A stretch of DNA of 64,000 nt from Engraulis encrasicolus. Lineage: Eukaryota > Chordata > Actinopteri > Clupeiformes > Engraulidae. The notes under the pieces were generated by a model. The model ran no database searches. It was not told the DNA's origin and worked only from the letters and a program-made list of their open reading frames with translations. A program made the translations under genes and the position numbers. The stretch is from positions 19,112,557 to 19,176,556 of the forward strand of contig NC_085878.1 in assembly GCF_034702125.1 (NCBI RefSeq). Reading direction: 5' to 3'. Shown piece by piece: positions 50,013-64,000 of the stretch; the stretch's first letter is position 1, and every line of letters starts with the position of its first letter.

Positions 50013-50042
<30 letters not shown>
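49939..50042 (+). repeat. (CA)n with ACACACC variant units
   Basis: A CA tract in whose middle a higher-order unit of about 7 bp (acacacc) repeats several times before returning to plain CA. Confidence 0.93.
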
Positions 50043-50043
<1 letters not shown>

Positions 50044-51541
50044 TACAACAGCAGCCGCATCTTGTGCTTTGTGTCAAAAAGCCTTCTTCACATCAACAGT
50101 ATGATTCATCACAGCGTGTGCCTGCGATCACAAAAATGAGCCCATTTAATCAGAGCACGGGCCGCATGCCACTGTCAAACGCGCCGCTGTAGTATTTACA
50201 TCACTGCAGGTGGTAGGTTAGCCCTCGTGATGGATGGCAGGCCCTGACAGCACGTGGCTCGCTACTCTCCATTGCACTTCTGGTTTTACGGCACTTTTTA
50301 CTGGGGTCGGAGGTCAGTGTGCTAACTTCCGAAGTCATTAAATTATGCCGTGAAGTGTCACCTTGCTGTGCAAGGCTTTCGGTTGGTTGGCTTTGGTTGT
50401 GGTTTGTCGAACCTTTTTGTTTATTGGGGGCACGAGGGTAAATCAGGGGGGAATTCTACCATCAGCATTGTAGTGGATGCTTGGATACTACTGCCCATGT
50501 AGAATGCACATTTTAACAGATGGCAGTTATTCATTTTACTTAGGCTATTTATTTAACCCTTGTTTAACCAGTAATAGTCTCTTCTTAAAAGTAACAGAGG
50601 ACAAAACTAACATGATACTAGAGACAAAATCAAACTACAAATCACATAAAATGTCATAATATCATTGCTTGGCTAAATAAAAAGTCGCATCTCAGGGGGA
50701 TACAGGGCTGGACTGGGAATCTGGCATACAGGGCATTTTCCCAGTGGGAAGGTAGTTATCAGGGGCCAATGCTTATGGTTTTTTTTGGTGTTTGTTTGTT
50801 TCAATGTGTCCCTAACCCAGCCCACAATTTAGATGGGGCGGCCCATCTCTGAATCCTTCATATACAGTGGACTGGGCCCATCATAATTGTAGTATGGGGG
50901 TTGGCGGTAAGGGGCTGGTGTATGCCAAAAAAGTCTTCGGCTTGACTGCTTAAGATGATTTTAGTGTTCCCATCCACCCACTTGGGAGTGAAGTTAGGGT
51001 TTGTGTGGTGTGTGAGTGGACTGTGTGTCAACAAAGCAAATAAAACCCTGGCCTAAGTACATGTGTGCGTCAACACTACCTCTGGGAATATGCTACTACT
51101 GACTAATTTAGCAGGTTTTAGTTCACTTGATGGTTTGTCTTCTATCCATCCTGTTGGCTTTAAGAAGTCTTAGGGTCAAGCCTGGGTCAGCATGTCCTTG
51201 GGTGACACACATTTTTAAGCAGAGCTGATGACCAGACACGGCTGCTGATGACAACACATTGAGTAGGAGTGGCACATTGCCAGGCGATTGGTGGTCATTT
51301 GCCAACAAGTTGACCAGTGACGCACGAGCAACACAATGCATCCCAGCATCCGCAGAGCGAGGAGGGAGGGCCAAGAGCAGAGGCAGCTCAAGGCTCTGAG
51401 AGAGGAATGGGGCCTTGGTCCGGCGGAGAGAAATGCAATTCTCTACTTAACAAACTAGCCACAGTCCCATCAATCCACTTCATTCACTTTTCTCATTTTG
51501 CTCTCTTCCTCTCTCTCACTCACTCGATTATTCTCCTTTCT

Positions 51542-51668
<127 letters not shown>

Positions 51669-52242
51669 TGAGTCAACCCTCCTCACACCACGTCCACACC
51701 ACTTATCCTTCTTCCAGCTAACAACTGGGGGTATTGACCAAAAAGCTGCTTGGTCATTTCCATTCATTCTCCGTCTGTGCCTAACAAGCTGTCTGGCCAG
51801 GCAGTCGGACATGCTACATTATTGTCCTTCCAAAGCCTGTTCTTCTGGGGATGGTGGAAACTTGGACATCAGCCGTTTTCTGACATCTCCATTTACTGTC
51901 CAAGCCGCCGCTGCATACAAATGCACTCGCACGCTGTAAGTTGGATTGGACGCTGCCCAGATGTAGAGGACATTGGTGCTTGTTTAGACCTTCAGAGGCA
52001 TTTCATTTTAATAAGCGGCAATATTTTCACACTGAATAAACTGTAATATTAAACTTATATGAAGGTGTGCTTCAATGATCACTTCCAATGTATTTACAGA
52101 GGTTTCCACAGGGAGAGTAGTGGGGAACAAGCAGAAGTCAGCATGGCCTCTAGTGCTGTATGGTCCTCCAACTGTGTGGGCGTGTGGGCACTAGTTCACT
52201 AGTTCACGAGTTTGATGGATAATGAAATCACTCACAGTAGCC

Positions 52243-52556
52243 CAGTGGTTCCCAAACTGGGTGCCGGGACCCCTAGGGGGGCCTCGGAGGTACTGAAGGG
52301 GGGTCGCGGACAAAAGGGACATTGCATAAAAACGGGAAATCCACAGGTTGATAGCTAACTGCAAAATGATGTACTGTAGGCTATTTGCTGTCTAGCAATA
52401 TGGCCTAGGCAATTTTTTTGTCCATTAATATTGCTAGATTTTCCATTAATAGTTTGTCCACTAGTGTTGCATTTCTAGGCTAAGACTATGGTGGGTGGGT
52501 TGTTGCAAAAATATTCTTAAGTCCAAAAGGGTGTCCCCACTGAAAAAGTTTGGGAC
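52243..52556. mobile_element. hAT-like MITE, duplication not found
   Basis: Left end cagtggttcccaaactggg and right end aaagtttgggacc are inverted in the style of hAT MITEs. An 8-bp duplication could not be confirmed, so the borders are approximate. Confidence 0.5.
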
Positions 52557-53353
52557 CAAGAATGGAAGCTCATCATACCAATTAACCAGGTAGCCTGTTG
52601 ATTAGTCTACATTGAGAATATAAACGCACATGTTTTTTTCCTCCCTGGTCATAAAATAATTTCACAGGATTGTCTATACAGAAAAGACAAACTCCTCTTG
52701 GCATGACTTAAAAGGGTGAAGTGACTTTTTGCATCAAGATGTATTAACTTGGCCTTCTGTAATTTAATGAGTCTGTGCTCATTATGCCGGCCCTATAAAT
52801 CACAGTAAAGGGGGGAGAGATAAAGAGAGTGCAGGGGCTCTCCCTGACTGGGCCCAGGCCTGGCTCCCAAATGCCAAGTCCATCAAAGCAAATCGTGTAG
52901 AAACTCACCGGAGGTGGTAGGCCTTGCAGAAATGTACTTCTCGAGTGCCTAAACGACGTCCATGCAATATTAATCACTGCCTTTTTTTTGGTGACATGAC
53001 CATAAAATGTCAGTAAGGTCATAGCCACATGCCACGGTAAGGTTACCCAAGAAACTGTCACCTGATTCTGCCTACCAAGCATGAGAAGCGGCTTGTGCAT
53101 ACGCATGTTTGAATAACGCCTTCTCTTTTTCCAGTGTAACCTTTGTTGTGCTTGTTATTTTTATTTCTAGAACGTGGGCAAATGTCATCTCCCATAGCTC
53201 GTTTTCACCACCACGAGCTATCTGAGTTCACTCGTGGAACCAAAGGTAGCGCTATCTATTTGACTTCAGCACACGAATTTGGGGGGAACGTCAGGGACCA
53301 GCTGTTGCTAAGCGACACCGAGGTAAAGCGTGGTTCAACAGGCTCTCATTAGT

Positions 53354-53354
<1 letters not shown>

Positions 53355-53444
<90 letters not shown>
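53355..53444 (+). repeat. (TG)n(TCTG)n microsatellite
   Basis: Compound tract in the gene-free stretch. Confidence 0.94.
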
Positions 53445-53446
<2 letters not shown>

Positions 53447-53637
53447 TGGAAACCGCCGTTCGTTCTCTCTACTCAAGTGACAGATGCAACTCAGCCTTTC
53501 ACCCTGCTGTCGAGCAGGTAAACCTTTATCAGGTCTACGTTTCTGACTGTGCATACTGATGTGAGCAAGAGAGTAGAGAGGGTGTGTACAGTCTTATTAA
53601 ATTTCCTCCTTGTTTATTGTGAGAGAAAACTTAATAC

Positions 53638-53894
53638 CAGGGCCAGATTAATGTTCGTGCTAGATATGGCTGCGTCCTAGGGGCCCCCACCAGCCTAGGG
53701 TTCCCCTGATTGGTGACAGTGGGGAAAACAATTTAGCTGAATTGCAGATGCAGTAATGAAAAATCATCTCTTGCTAATAACTCTTCTCTATAGGTGGCAG
53801 ACTTTATTAATACATTTTTATCATTTTGTTTTAAATGCAGGGGCCTATCACAATCTGTAGCCTAGGGGCACCGAACCATCTTAATCTGGCCCTG
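53638..53894. mobile_element. hAT-type MITE with near-perfect duplication
   Basis: Ends CAGGGCCAGATTAA and TTAATCTGGCCCTG are perfect inverted repeats. The flanks are cttaatac (53630-53637) and cttagtac (53895-53902). It is non-coding. Confidence 0.85.
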
Positions 53895-54871
53895 CTTAGT
53901 ACTGTACATTGAAATGGCTGCATTTTTAGTATTTTTGCTGTTGGTTTGGTCTGCATTGTAAGTAGCCAACTTCTTCCTGCCAACTAAGACTGCTTAGTGC
54001 TTGAGCGAACAGGAACAGGGGGACATTAGCTCAAGTCAATGAACTCTAAAGACTAAAAGTTTCCTTTCTTTGTTTTTTAAACTCGTTCATTAAACATACT
54101 GGATGGCTCTGCAAATTGTTCTGACCAACCATGTGTGTTTTTGAAAGTTTTGTACAGTGTAGGTTGGCTTTCTCTGTTTTGTTTCTGTTGGCAATGTGAA
54201 AAAAAGCTTGGCTCTCTCTCCTGTTTGAGTTTTCAACCCTGTTTCAGAACTTTCCTAAATCCATTTGATCTTTTTTTTTAATGACTTGCACACACAGAAA
54301 TGCACAGCCACACTCATTCTGGAGTTCTTCTCAGAAGGCATCTCTATTATGCTGGAAAAATGAAACTCAATAACACAGTCTATGTGTACTGTCTGGTATT
54401 TTTAATGTACCGGCTATATGTCATCCTTGGGCATACAGACTCCATCCATGGTGATGAAAAGTTGTTAACTCAATTTGGCATTTATAAATGATCCTGTCAA
54501 TAAAGTAAGATTAAAAGTGCCAGGCACACTCCACCACCAGCAGCGCACCGTCTGACGTTGGGGATGCTCACTTTGAGAGCAAACAAGCCGATCTGGCATT
54601 TGCTGCAGTGCCGCAGTTAATTACAGTGATTACTTGCCCGCTTGGAGATAATTCATGGTTTCATTGGCTGGGATTATTGCTTTGTGATCATATTGGAAGA
54701 CACTGGAAGTCTTGTCTGGAAAAACAATAGTGAGGCTGTCAAAATAATGCAGTCGCGTTGGAAACGCTGGTTGACCAGGGTGACACTGCATTGATATATT
54801 GGTCAAATCTGTCCATCAACAGATTTAAAGCAACAGAGCTGGATATACTGCTCCTGCCTTTCCATAGAGCA

Positions 54872-55072
54872 CAGGGCTGGACTGGCCATCTGGCATAGCG
54901 GGCATTTCTCGGTGGCCCCACACCCTCGTGGGCTCCTATTGTTATAATATATATATATGAAATTAGGGGCCCACGAGGGTGCAGGGCCCACCGGTGAGTC
55001 AGTTCTGCGCCTCTAATTATGAGGGGCCCCTTTAAGCCAAAAGTGCCCTATTTCTCCCCCATTACAGCCCTG
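54872..55072. mobile_element. hAT-type MITE with near-perfect duplication
   Basis: Left end CAGGGCTGGACTGGCC and right end attacagccctg are inverted. The flanks are atagagca (54864-54871) and atagagaa (55073-55080). A similar left end (cagggctggactggg) occurs near 50707. Confidence 0.75.
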
Positions 55073-55395
55073 ATAGAGAATGACTAGTTACCCATTGGTT
55101 CTGTGGAAAAAAAAAAAACCCAATATGATATAGACCACTAATTTCACCCACCCGCCTCCCCCCTATATAAGTAAATAAAATTCTCTGTGAAATAAGTTTT
55201 GGTTGGTTGTTTTGGTATGACACCAAGCTATTTACTGTATGTACCAGAGTGTAGTTGTGTGACATTTGTTTCTGTATCTCATTAATTTTGTTTAAAGTAG
55301 CCTGCCTTATACTGAAGGCTGTGACATGACAATGGCCTGCTCAATTACAGAAGTACAGCAACTGTTCAATATCACATTGGATATGTTATTACGAA

Positions 55396-55563
55396 CAGAG
55401 GCGCATCTTGTCACCAGGCTAGGCAGGCAGCCGCTTGGGGCCCCCAAGCCTCCACATGGTGAATAACAGCTCAAAGTTAAACTATAATAGTGGCAATTTG
55501 GGTTGAATGTTAATTTCTTTGGTTTTTTCCTTGGTGCCCCCACTAACAGTAGAATCGCCTCTG
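55396..55563. mobile_element. hAT-type MITE with near-perfect duplication
   Basis: Ends CAGAGGCGCATC and GAATCGCCTCTG are inverted. The flanks are attacgaa (55388-55395) and attaggaa (55564-55571). It is the full-length relative of the fragment at 26630-26746. Confidence 0.8.
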
Positions 55564-56419
55564 ATTAGGAACATAGTGAAAGCCAACAGCCGGGTGCTAA
55601 GACAACTTCACACTACACAAAGCAAAGAAAGATGAGGAAACCAGGCCTGTTAAACATGTTTGTTACCACCACTGCAAAAATATAAGTGTCACTAATAGGC
55701 TACTGTGCTTTGTATGCCAATATTTCCTTGAAAAATACCATTTCAAAAGGTGGTTAAAACTGCTATAATGACCACTGTCACCACAACAAAAGTCATGTGG
55801 TTATTGAAACTTTTATAATGAGGTGATTTGGTTGGCTGGGTGCAATTATAGCACATCATTTGACCCTAAAAGCGCCCCATCAAAATGTCTGTGAATTGCA
55901 TGTAGTTTGATGTAACAAGAGAGAAGAGACAAAAGAGACGTGCTTTGATTTGACTGCTGAGTGAACACCTCTGGCGTCACACTCGGCGCGCTCGCTAGAA
56001 TATGATGGTGTCTCGTTACGCATGCGGAACACGTCTCCTTAAAAAAAAGACTCCATAGAAGATTAATCATTTGCACATCAATACACACCACTGTGGCAGC
56101 ATTTGTGCACTCTAACGGGCTCCCTGTGGCGGTTTGTTAGAGAGGGGCGTATGGCACATGTGACAGTGTCAATGACATTTCCGTTTTGTGAAGTTCGTCT
56201 GGACTCCTACTGACACGAGGTCAATCAATAGCCCGGATGTCTTCCCAAAAGCCCGCTGGAAAACTGGCAGAACTGGATGTTAGTTGCAAAAAGAGAAATC
56301 GAAGCTGAGAAAATGTCAAATTCCCTTACGCACTTGAATTGTATCCTGCAACGTTTCCCTAGCACTTCAATTTGAACTTGAAGACGTGAATTCAAGAGGG
56401 AAAATGTTGGATGCCAGCA

Positions 56420-58056
<1,637 letters not shown>

Positions 58057-59073
58057 CGTATGTGTGTGAGAGTGTGCGCGAGCGTGCGTGCGGGTGTGTG
58101 TGTTTTTCAAACACGAGCAATGCTGTGAGCACGGACAGTCCGCCTGGTGACAGTCATCATCGCAACATCACGTTCTTGCATGAGTACCCGACCCTCGTGT
58201 TCCAGATTTCAGCACCATGGACAGTGATCTGTCTGCCGTACACAACAGGGATCCCACACGGGATCTACTCTCATGCAGTCATTTGAGAGATGATGTACAG
58301 TAGATACACTTTATTGATCCCCAGGGGGAGATTAAGGAAATTATATATTAACAATATGCAAACATACGCATCTAATATAATTATATGTATGCAATTATAT
58401 CCACATGTATCCATGTAAGGCTCCATTTTGTTCCGCTGTGCACTCTAGTCTTGCAACAAAATAAGGATTAGGCTTTCATAACTTGAGTGCTTCAAAACAG
58501 GATACGTTGAAAATGACACCTCAACAAACCTGCAGCGTCGGCAGGTCTGCTTTAAAGAGGGGGGGAAAGTTGGCGAAGCATCATGTGTTTCGGTCAAGTA
58601 AGACGCACGGCACCTTGCAGTACGCACGCACAACTTGCTCTGCGCTCACGGAGGCACTCCTGTGCCGCATGGTGAGCAGCTGTATGATCTCGGCATCTGC
58701 GACTGAGCGAGACTGTCTCACACACTATTTCTGTTTTATAGCATATATTGGCTACGAAGAGCGTCTAGAGATGCGTTTTATGAAATGACGGTGTGGATGG
58801 GGGGCGAGGGTCATGAGGGTAATCACTTCCTTTGAGTTGGATTTAGGGGCTTCTTACCGCAGAAGGAGCGCGCTCTGCCTATCAATAATTAATCCATTTC
58901 TGAAGCAACGGGGAAGGGGGGGAGAGGACGCAGCAGCTCCGGAGATCCTCGTTTTGAAGAGCAATCATCGGCAAATCATGTCACAATCTGACAGGACTTC
59001 GAGAGGAGCTGCCGAGGAGGACAAAGGAGGATGAAGGAGGGCGAAGGAACGGGAGAGGTAGAGGAGGAATATA

Positions 59074-59858
59074 ATGAAGTTGAGTGGGAAAGGACTGTGC
59101 ACCATCGTATCCGGCTGCCTGCTCTTCGTCTGTGCCATAAGCGCCGTTGTCGTCGGTTTCAAATGCATCGCTCTGGGCTCCAAAGTCAGAGCGCATTTCC
59201 ACCTTGGAACCGCGGCCGGTGCTTTCTACTCGGGAATACTAGTGGGACTTGGGCAAGTGATCCTAGGGTTGGCACTGGTCTGCTGCAAGGGGAAGCCCGG
59301 AATTTCTTTCTCGTGGGGATTCTGGTGTTCTTGCTGGGAGTTCTCACCGCCTTCTCCGGCGCTGTGCTGGACGGCGACGCGGTCTCGCTGGTGGAGCGGA
59401 AATACTCCCACTACTGCCTCGACTTGGTGGATATAAACCCCTTCTGCGAGCAGCTCAAGACTTATCAGAGGGGACTTGTGGTGTCCACCATCCTGAACAC
59501 ATTGGAATGTATTCTGGGGCTTATGAACTTAGTGATCATTAAGCGGTACAAGGCGGCACAGTTTTACAGAAGGAGGCACTCGCAGCGACAAGGAACAGGG
59601 CCATTCATTTTCAGCGAGGAGCGAGACTTTTCAGCTGCGGAATTTCAACCGGTGTCTTACATTAACCTGGGGGTATTTCACGTCTTTGACGAGGCTGGAG
59701 TTGAGGTACACTGTGGGGGCCATCCGTCCATCGAGCTACCGGGCTACTCGCCCACGGATCCGGATCTCAACCATTCTTACCCTTTCTCGTACCCTCTCCC
59801 GAACGAGTTGCCCCCTGCGTACGAGGACATTTTCCCTGGAGAAGCAAGTAACAAGTAG
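59074..59858 (+). CDS. four-pass membrane protein, TMEM271-like, with one apparent frameshift
   Basis: Intronless. Translation from the ATG at 59074 gives two membrane spans (CTIVSGCLLFVCAISAVVVG and FYSGILVGLGQVILGLALVC). At about 59285-59305 the protein-like frame moves by one position. The second frame continues with FFLVGILVFLLGVLTAFSGA, DGDAVSLVERKYSHYC, a fourth span (VVSTILNTLECILGLMNLVI) and a tail ending at the TAG of 59856-59858. The tail carries a PPxY motif (PPAYED), a potential WW-domain ligand. Adding one base in the aagggg run would join the two halves, so either the assembly misses a base or this copy is broken. The segment around VSLVERKYSHYC resembles TMEM271 as I remember it. 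The function of that protein is not known to me. The total of about 261 residues is plausible. Confidence 0.65.
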
Positions 59859-60274
59859 CAACTGTTTTAACGGCTTAGAAAAGTTAAAACATGGGCTCTA
59901 AATTCTGCAGTGACAATCAGTGTTCCCCCTTGAACGTCAGATGTAGTTGGGTTCAAACTGGGACAAACATGAAGAGTGTTATTGTTAATTCACTACCAGT
60001 GCAGAACTCTGTTCATGGTTTTATTTATTTGGGTAAGTCCGTTACCAAATGCAATGCTGCCAACGAACTACCTGGCTGAGATAAATGAAAATAGGGATGA
60101 TAACATAAAGAAAATTACAAATGAGCTACAGCGTAAGATTCTAAAAGAATTTTAAAATATATGCGACGCAATTGTTATTTTCAATCCAATTGTATGATCA
60201 TCTTATGCCCATGTCCTTCATTGATGTCATTTTATTGTTTTCCTCCACATTGCCTACGTTCTGCATATAGTATG

Positions 60275-60280
60275 AATAAA
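60275..60280 (+). terminator. poly(A) signal of the TMEM271-like gene
   Basis: AATAAA about 420 bp after the stop codon. Confidence 0.55.
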
Positions 60281-61290
60281 GATATTTACTCTCATCTGAC
60301 GCATAGTTAATTTGGAAATAGCGAATTGTTAAAATCTGTTTTCACCCGTGAACGAATAGCATGCAACTCATCCTAAAAAAACAGCGCAAATGCTGTAGCA
60401 TTTCTAAAGGACACATATAATTAGATGCCGATGCCTGTCTAATCGAGGCAAGAAGGTATAGGCCTTTCACAACACACAGTCAACTTCGGCACTGTGTAAT
60501 GCTGGCGTTGTCCTTTTTCCTGTTTCTGACGAAACGATCCACAGTTGATAGGAACCTTGCGTCATCCTAAGGGGAACAACAACACGCAGGCATCTGTTTT
60601 ATGTATTAGCTTCCGAATCTGTTCTGCTGGGGTTCACGGAGGCTTGTTTTTGCGTGTGTTTTTGAGCTGGGTGGAAGATCAGTGGGTCATTTTGCTGAGT
60701 GCTATCTGAGTAATGCCTGTGATGGAGTGTGTGAGTATTTGCATTTGGGCAGGTTCAGCATGCAGTGTGGGCTTTCATTCATTATAAGCTGCTGTTTGGC
60801 ACCTGGCCACCACCCATCTTTACAGAAATCAATGCCAGGTCTATTTCATCACCATGTAGCCAGCGGATCCTCCAGCATCCACCTGTGACAACCAGGCTGC
60901 CATATGAGAATGGTGAGGTAGTGTGCGCTCTACAAGCAGAGAGAGAGAGAGATAGAGAGAGAGAGAACAGAGGGAAAAATCAGAACAAGGGAAAGAAAAC
61001 AGAGAGCACAACACGTACTGTGCTGCTCTACACTGAGTGGCGTGTCGTGTGTATGAGGCTGTTGGTTATAATTGCAACCTCAGGCCCATCATGCTGCTCC
61101 TGGCTAAGATCAGGTTCTGATGTTGGAGTCTAATATGGAAATGACACTCAAGCAGACTCACGCCTCATGGCATTCAGACTTATAACAAGGGATTTGCACA
61201 ACAACTCCTGCCAGCCAAATAGAGCATTTCCATCTCTCTTAGACCCCTCTTGCTTTGTCTTTTTCTCTCTCTTTCTATCTATCTCAGTTT

Positions 61291-61296
<6 letters not shown>

Positions 61297-61385
<89 letters not shown>
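61297..61385 (+). repeat. (TG)n microsatellite
   Basis: First of three neighbouring TG tracts in the last 3 kb. No gene is supported between 60300 and 64000. Confidence 0.95.
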
Positions 61386-61386
<1 letters not shown>

Positions 61387-61483
61387 ATGCTAGCGTGCGT
61401 GTGTGTGTGCATGTGCGTGTGCGTGTGTGTGAGAGAGAGAGAGTTAGTGAGTGAGTGATTGTGAATGTGAGAGAAAGCATGCT

Positions 61484-61609
<126 letters not shown>

Positions 61610-61723
61610 CATTGTAGTTGCATTGCTGTGCTTCACCTGTACACTTCCACATCCACATTTCTGCTTCTTCATGTTATTATCATCCCTCTCTCCTCAGAAG
61701 ATGCGTCACCACCTGGCCAGCAG

Positions 61724-61724
<1 letters not shown>

Positions 61725-61822
<98 letters not shown>

Positions 61823-61829
61823 TGTGTGT
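61725..61829 (+). repeat. (TG)n(TGCG)n microsatellite
   Basis: TG tract passing into TGCG units. Confidence 0.95.
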
Positions 61830-61939
61830 ACTGTAGCTCGTCCTCTTATTAATTGTCTGTGATTGATTAGTGACTTGATGTTGTTGCGCTGCAGGAGCGC
61901 TGCAGGCTTCATGGCCTTGATCTTGCCCCCCCCCCTCTT

Positions 61940-61948
<9 letters not shown>

Positions 61949-62007
<59 letters not shown>
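61949..62007 (+). repeat. (CT)n microsatellite
   Basis: CT tract preceded by short C and T runs. Confidence 0.95.
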
Positions 62008-62009
<2 letters not shown>

Positions 62010-63024
62010 CGCTGTAAAACTTTGGCAGTCTCCTCTCTCACTCACTCCCTCATTTCCGCTTTTTCCAGCCAGGCAGCCAGGGAGGGAGCTTTTTAATTCA
62101 TCCCAGCCATACAGTAGTATCTGCTGCTATTGTGCGGGTCACAGGGCCATCAGCAGCGCAATATGCTCCGCCACCCACCAGCCTGATGGTGCTGATGCTG
62201 CAGGGCCCCTTGGCCACCGATAGACGATAAACCAGTGAAATATATGAATGGTGGCCTGCAACAGATGGAGCAGATCATGGAGAGCTACTACTAGTGATGC
62301 GCCCAGGGAGCTGACAAGGGGGGACAAAGGGGTCAGTTGTCCCAGGCCCAGGGATATGTGGTTCCCATGATTGGGTCCTCATTACATTGAATGTATTGGG
62401 TGAGGGGCCCTTTCAGTGAACTCTGTCCTGGACCCAGCCAAACCTGTCAGTGGCCCTGGATGTGGCAGATTCTCGCCCCCTTTGCTAAAGCGCTCGCAAA
62501 GCACCCGGCCCCACCACCACATGCTTCATTTTATGATAATATCATCATTGATTCATTAAGTTAATGGAGCCAAATAAAACATGCCATGTATTTTGTCTCT
62601 ACTCTCATCCGCAAATCCTTTCTTTTTTCTCTCTTTTAATGGTGTCTCATATTTAATTGAGAAGGCAGAGAAGATTTCTTGCCTGATTGCATTTTCTCAG
62701 AGTAGAATGTGCCGTGATTTTATTATTATTACTGTGGCTTGTTAATGCAGTGCATTGTCATGAAGACACCCGTTATTGCAATAGGATTATAATGCTGTTG
62801 TGTGCCTATAGTTGCAGTAGCGCATTGAGATGCCCAGGGGGTGTTTTATATGGTTACACTAACATCTGTGGTCGTGTACATACAAATGTCATATAAGAGG
62901 ACTGTGTAACTGAGATGTTCCTCTGTTCATCAGCATTTTGTGGGAGGGCAGCAATTAAAACAGAGTTCCACAGATTGAGCGTATAGCAAGTCTTAACATT
63001 TAAAAAAAAATATATATATATTTT

Positions 63025-63207
63025 TTTTTAATGGGCTTTTTGTGCCTTTATTGATGATAGGAAAGTGGAGATTGACAGGAAATCAGTGGGACAGAGAGAT
63101 GGGGGCAGAATTGGGCCATGACCCAGGCCGGACTCGAACCTGGGTCCCCATGGGCATGCAAGCCCAAGTGGGGGGCTTAGTGCGCTGCGCCACAGTGCCC
63201 CCCTCAA
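63025..63207 (-). mobile_element. tRNA-derived SINE
   Basis: On the minus strand the head ggggcactgtggcgcagcgc with box B ggttcgagtcc is tRNA-like. The body contains catctctctgtcccactgat and tttcctgtcaatc, ending tcaataaaggcacaaaaagc. It is the same family as the copy at 47003-47190. Confidence 0.8.
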
Positions 63208-63707
63208 GTCTTAACATTTGATGAGAAATTGTGTGTTATTGCAAGTACTGCTGCTTTTGAAGAAGGGTCAGATATTGCTTGAATTCACAGAAAAAAAGAG
63301 GATTGTTTTCAAACCGCAGCCTCATAATTGCATCATCATCTTTTGGCCTCGGGGCGATTTGCATTTTTCAGCAACAAAAACTGCCGACTTTTAAACTCTT
63401 TTGCCGGCACGGGTGAAATATGACCCTGGGTGCGAAGCTTGCGTTTAAGATTCTGCTGATTTGGTGTAAGAGAGAGACGCTGAAGAGAAGAGGAGAGGAG
63501 CTCTTGGCTTACACATTGCAGGATGACTTAGGCAGGAGTGTCATGGCACAAACTCTGGCATTAAGGGAAGGGAGGGGAATGGAGGAGGGAGAGGGATGGC
63601 TACTCAGCTCCCTGAGTATTTAAATCAGTGCAGACAGGGATGGATGAGGGTCTGAAGATATGGCGGTCCAGGCGAGGGCACCTGGTGTCTGAGCTCTGAC
63701 AGGCCAC

Positions 63708-64000
63708 GCTTCCTCTCCTCTCCTCTCCTCTCCTCTCCACTCCACTTCTCTCCTCTCCTCTCCTCTCCTCTCCTCTCCACTCCTCTCCTCCCCTCTCCTC
63801 TCCTCCCCTCTCCTCTCCTTTCCTGTCCTCTGACAGGCCACGCTTCCTCTCCTCTCCTCTGCACATCTCTCTTGTCCTCTCCTCTCCTCTGCACTCCTCT
63901 CCTGTCCTCTTCTCCCCTCTCCTCTCCTCTTCACTCCACTCCACTCCACTCCTCTCCTCCCCTCTCCACTCCTCTCCTCCCCTTTACTCTCCTCTCCTCT
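63708..64000 (+). repeat. (TCCTC)n-type array, running off the window
   Basis: TCCTC pentamers with TCCAC and TCCCC variants. A higher-order feature is the recurrence of gacaggccacgcttcctctc at about 63697 and 63833. Minus-strand Gly/Glu/Arg-rich frames here are artefacts. Confidence 0.93.

Noticed and set aside
59031..59858. Reading the TMEM271-like gene as one 275-codon frame from 59031
   Set aside because: Its first about 85 residues are out of frame relative to the hydrophobic protein-like sequence starting at 59074. The better model is two halves separated by a frame break.
63600..63949. Gly/Glu/Arg-rich minus-strand frames
   Set aside because: They are translations of the TCCTC array.

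Overview
This is a window of vertebrate nuclear DNA, almost certainly from a ray-finned (teleost) fish. Genes are split by GT-AG introns. There are dozens of long CA/TG, CT and ATT microsatellites, tRNA-derived SINEs, hAT-, Harbinger- and Tc1-like DNA elements, and a degenerate L2/CR1-like LINE. The protein sequences match vertebrate families. Species cannot be assigned from the sequence alone. Nothing bacterial, plasmid, phage or CRISPR-like is present.

Layout, with all genes on the + strand: (1) 1685-7492 holds the last five coding exons of a TRPC channel closest to TRPC3 (pore, S6, TRP box, calmodulin/IP3-receptor-binding segment, coiled coil). (2) About 13.2-17.6 kb and 18.6-23.3 kb hold two complete tandem pi-class glutathione S-transferase genes with identical exon architecture, including a start codon split A|TG by intron 1. 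Only the downstream copy has a TGACTCA element next to its TATA box. (3) 24.0-26.6 kb is a transposon graveyard with a minus-strand LINE and a Tc1-like remnant. (4) 27600-32271 is an 11-coding-exon gene I do not recognise. It encodes a 324-residue protein with one N-terminal membrane segment, a long coiled coil and a C-terminal minisatellite-encoded tail. (5) 34596-44828 is a complete nine-exon FNTA gene (farnesyltransferase/geranylgeranyltransferase-I alpha subunit), with a transposon-like antisense ORF in intron 2. (6) 45-59 kb has no gene I can support. It is filled with microsatellites, hAT MITEs and SINEs. (7) 59074-59858 is an intronless four-pass membrane protein, probably TMEM271-like, interrupted by one apparent frameshift. 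(8) The rest is repeats, ending in a CTCTC-type array.

The genes do not form a pathway. They are neighbours: a cation channel, two detoxification enzymes, an unknown coiled-coil membrane protein, a prenyltransferase subunit and an orphan membrane protein.

The most unusual structural signal is seen twice, in unrelated genes. In both trpc3 (exon ending 1880) and fnta (exon 8, ending 40515), the 3' end of a coding exon together with its 5' splice site has been copied several times into the following intron. Each array was later invaded by DNA transposons. In the fnta array a Harbinger-like element landed on the TTA inside one copied exon end. The best candidate for an undescribed protein is the 27.6-32.3 kb gene, followed by the 192-codon antisense ORF at 35967-36545.
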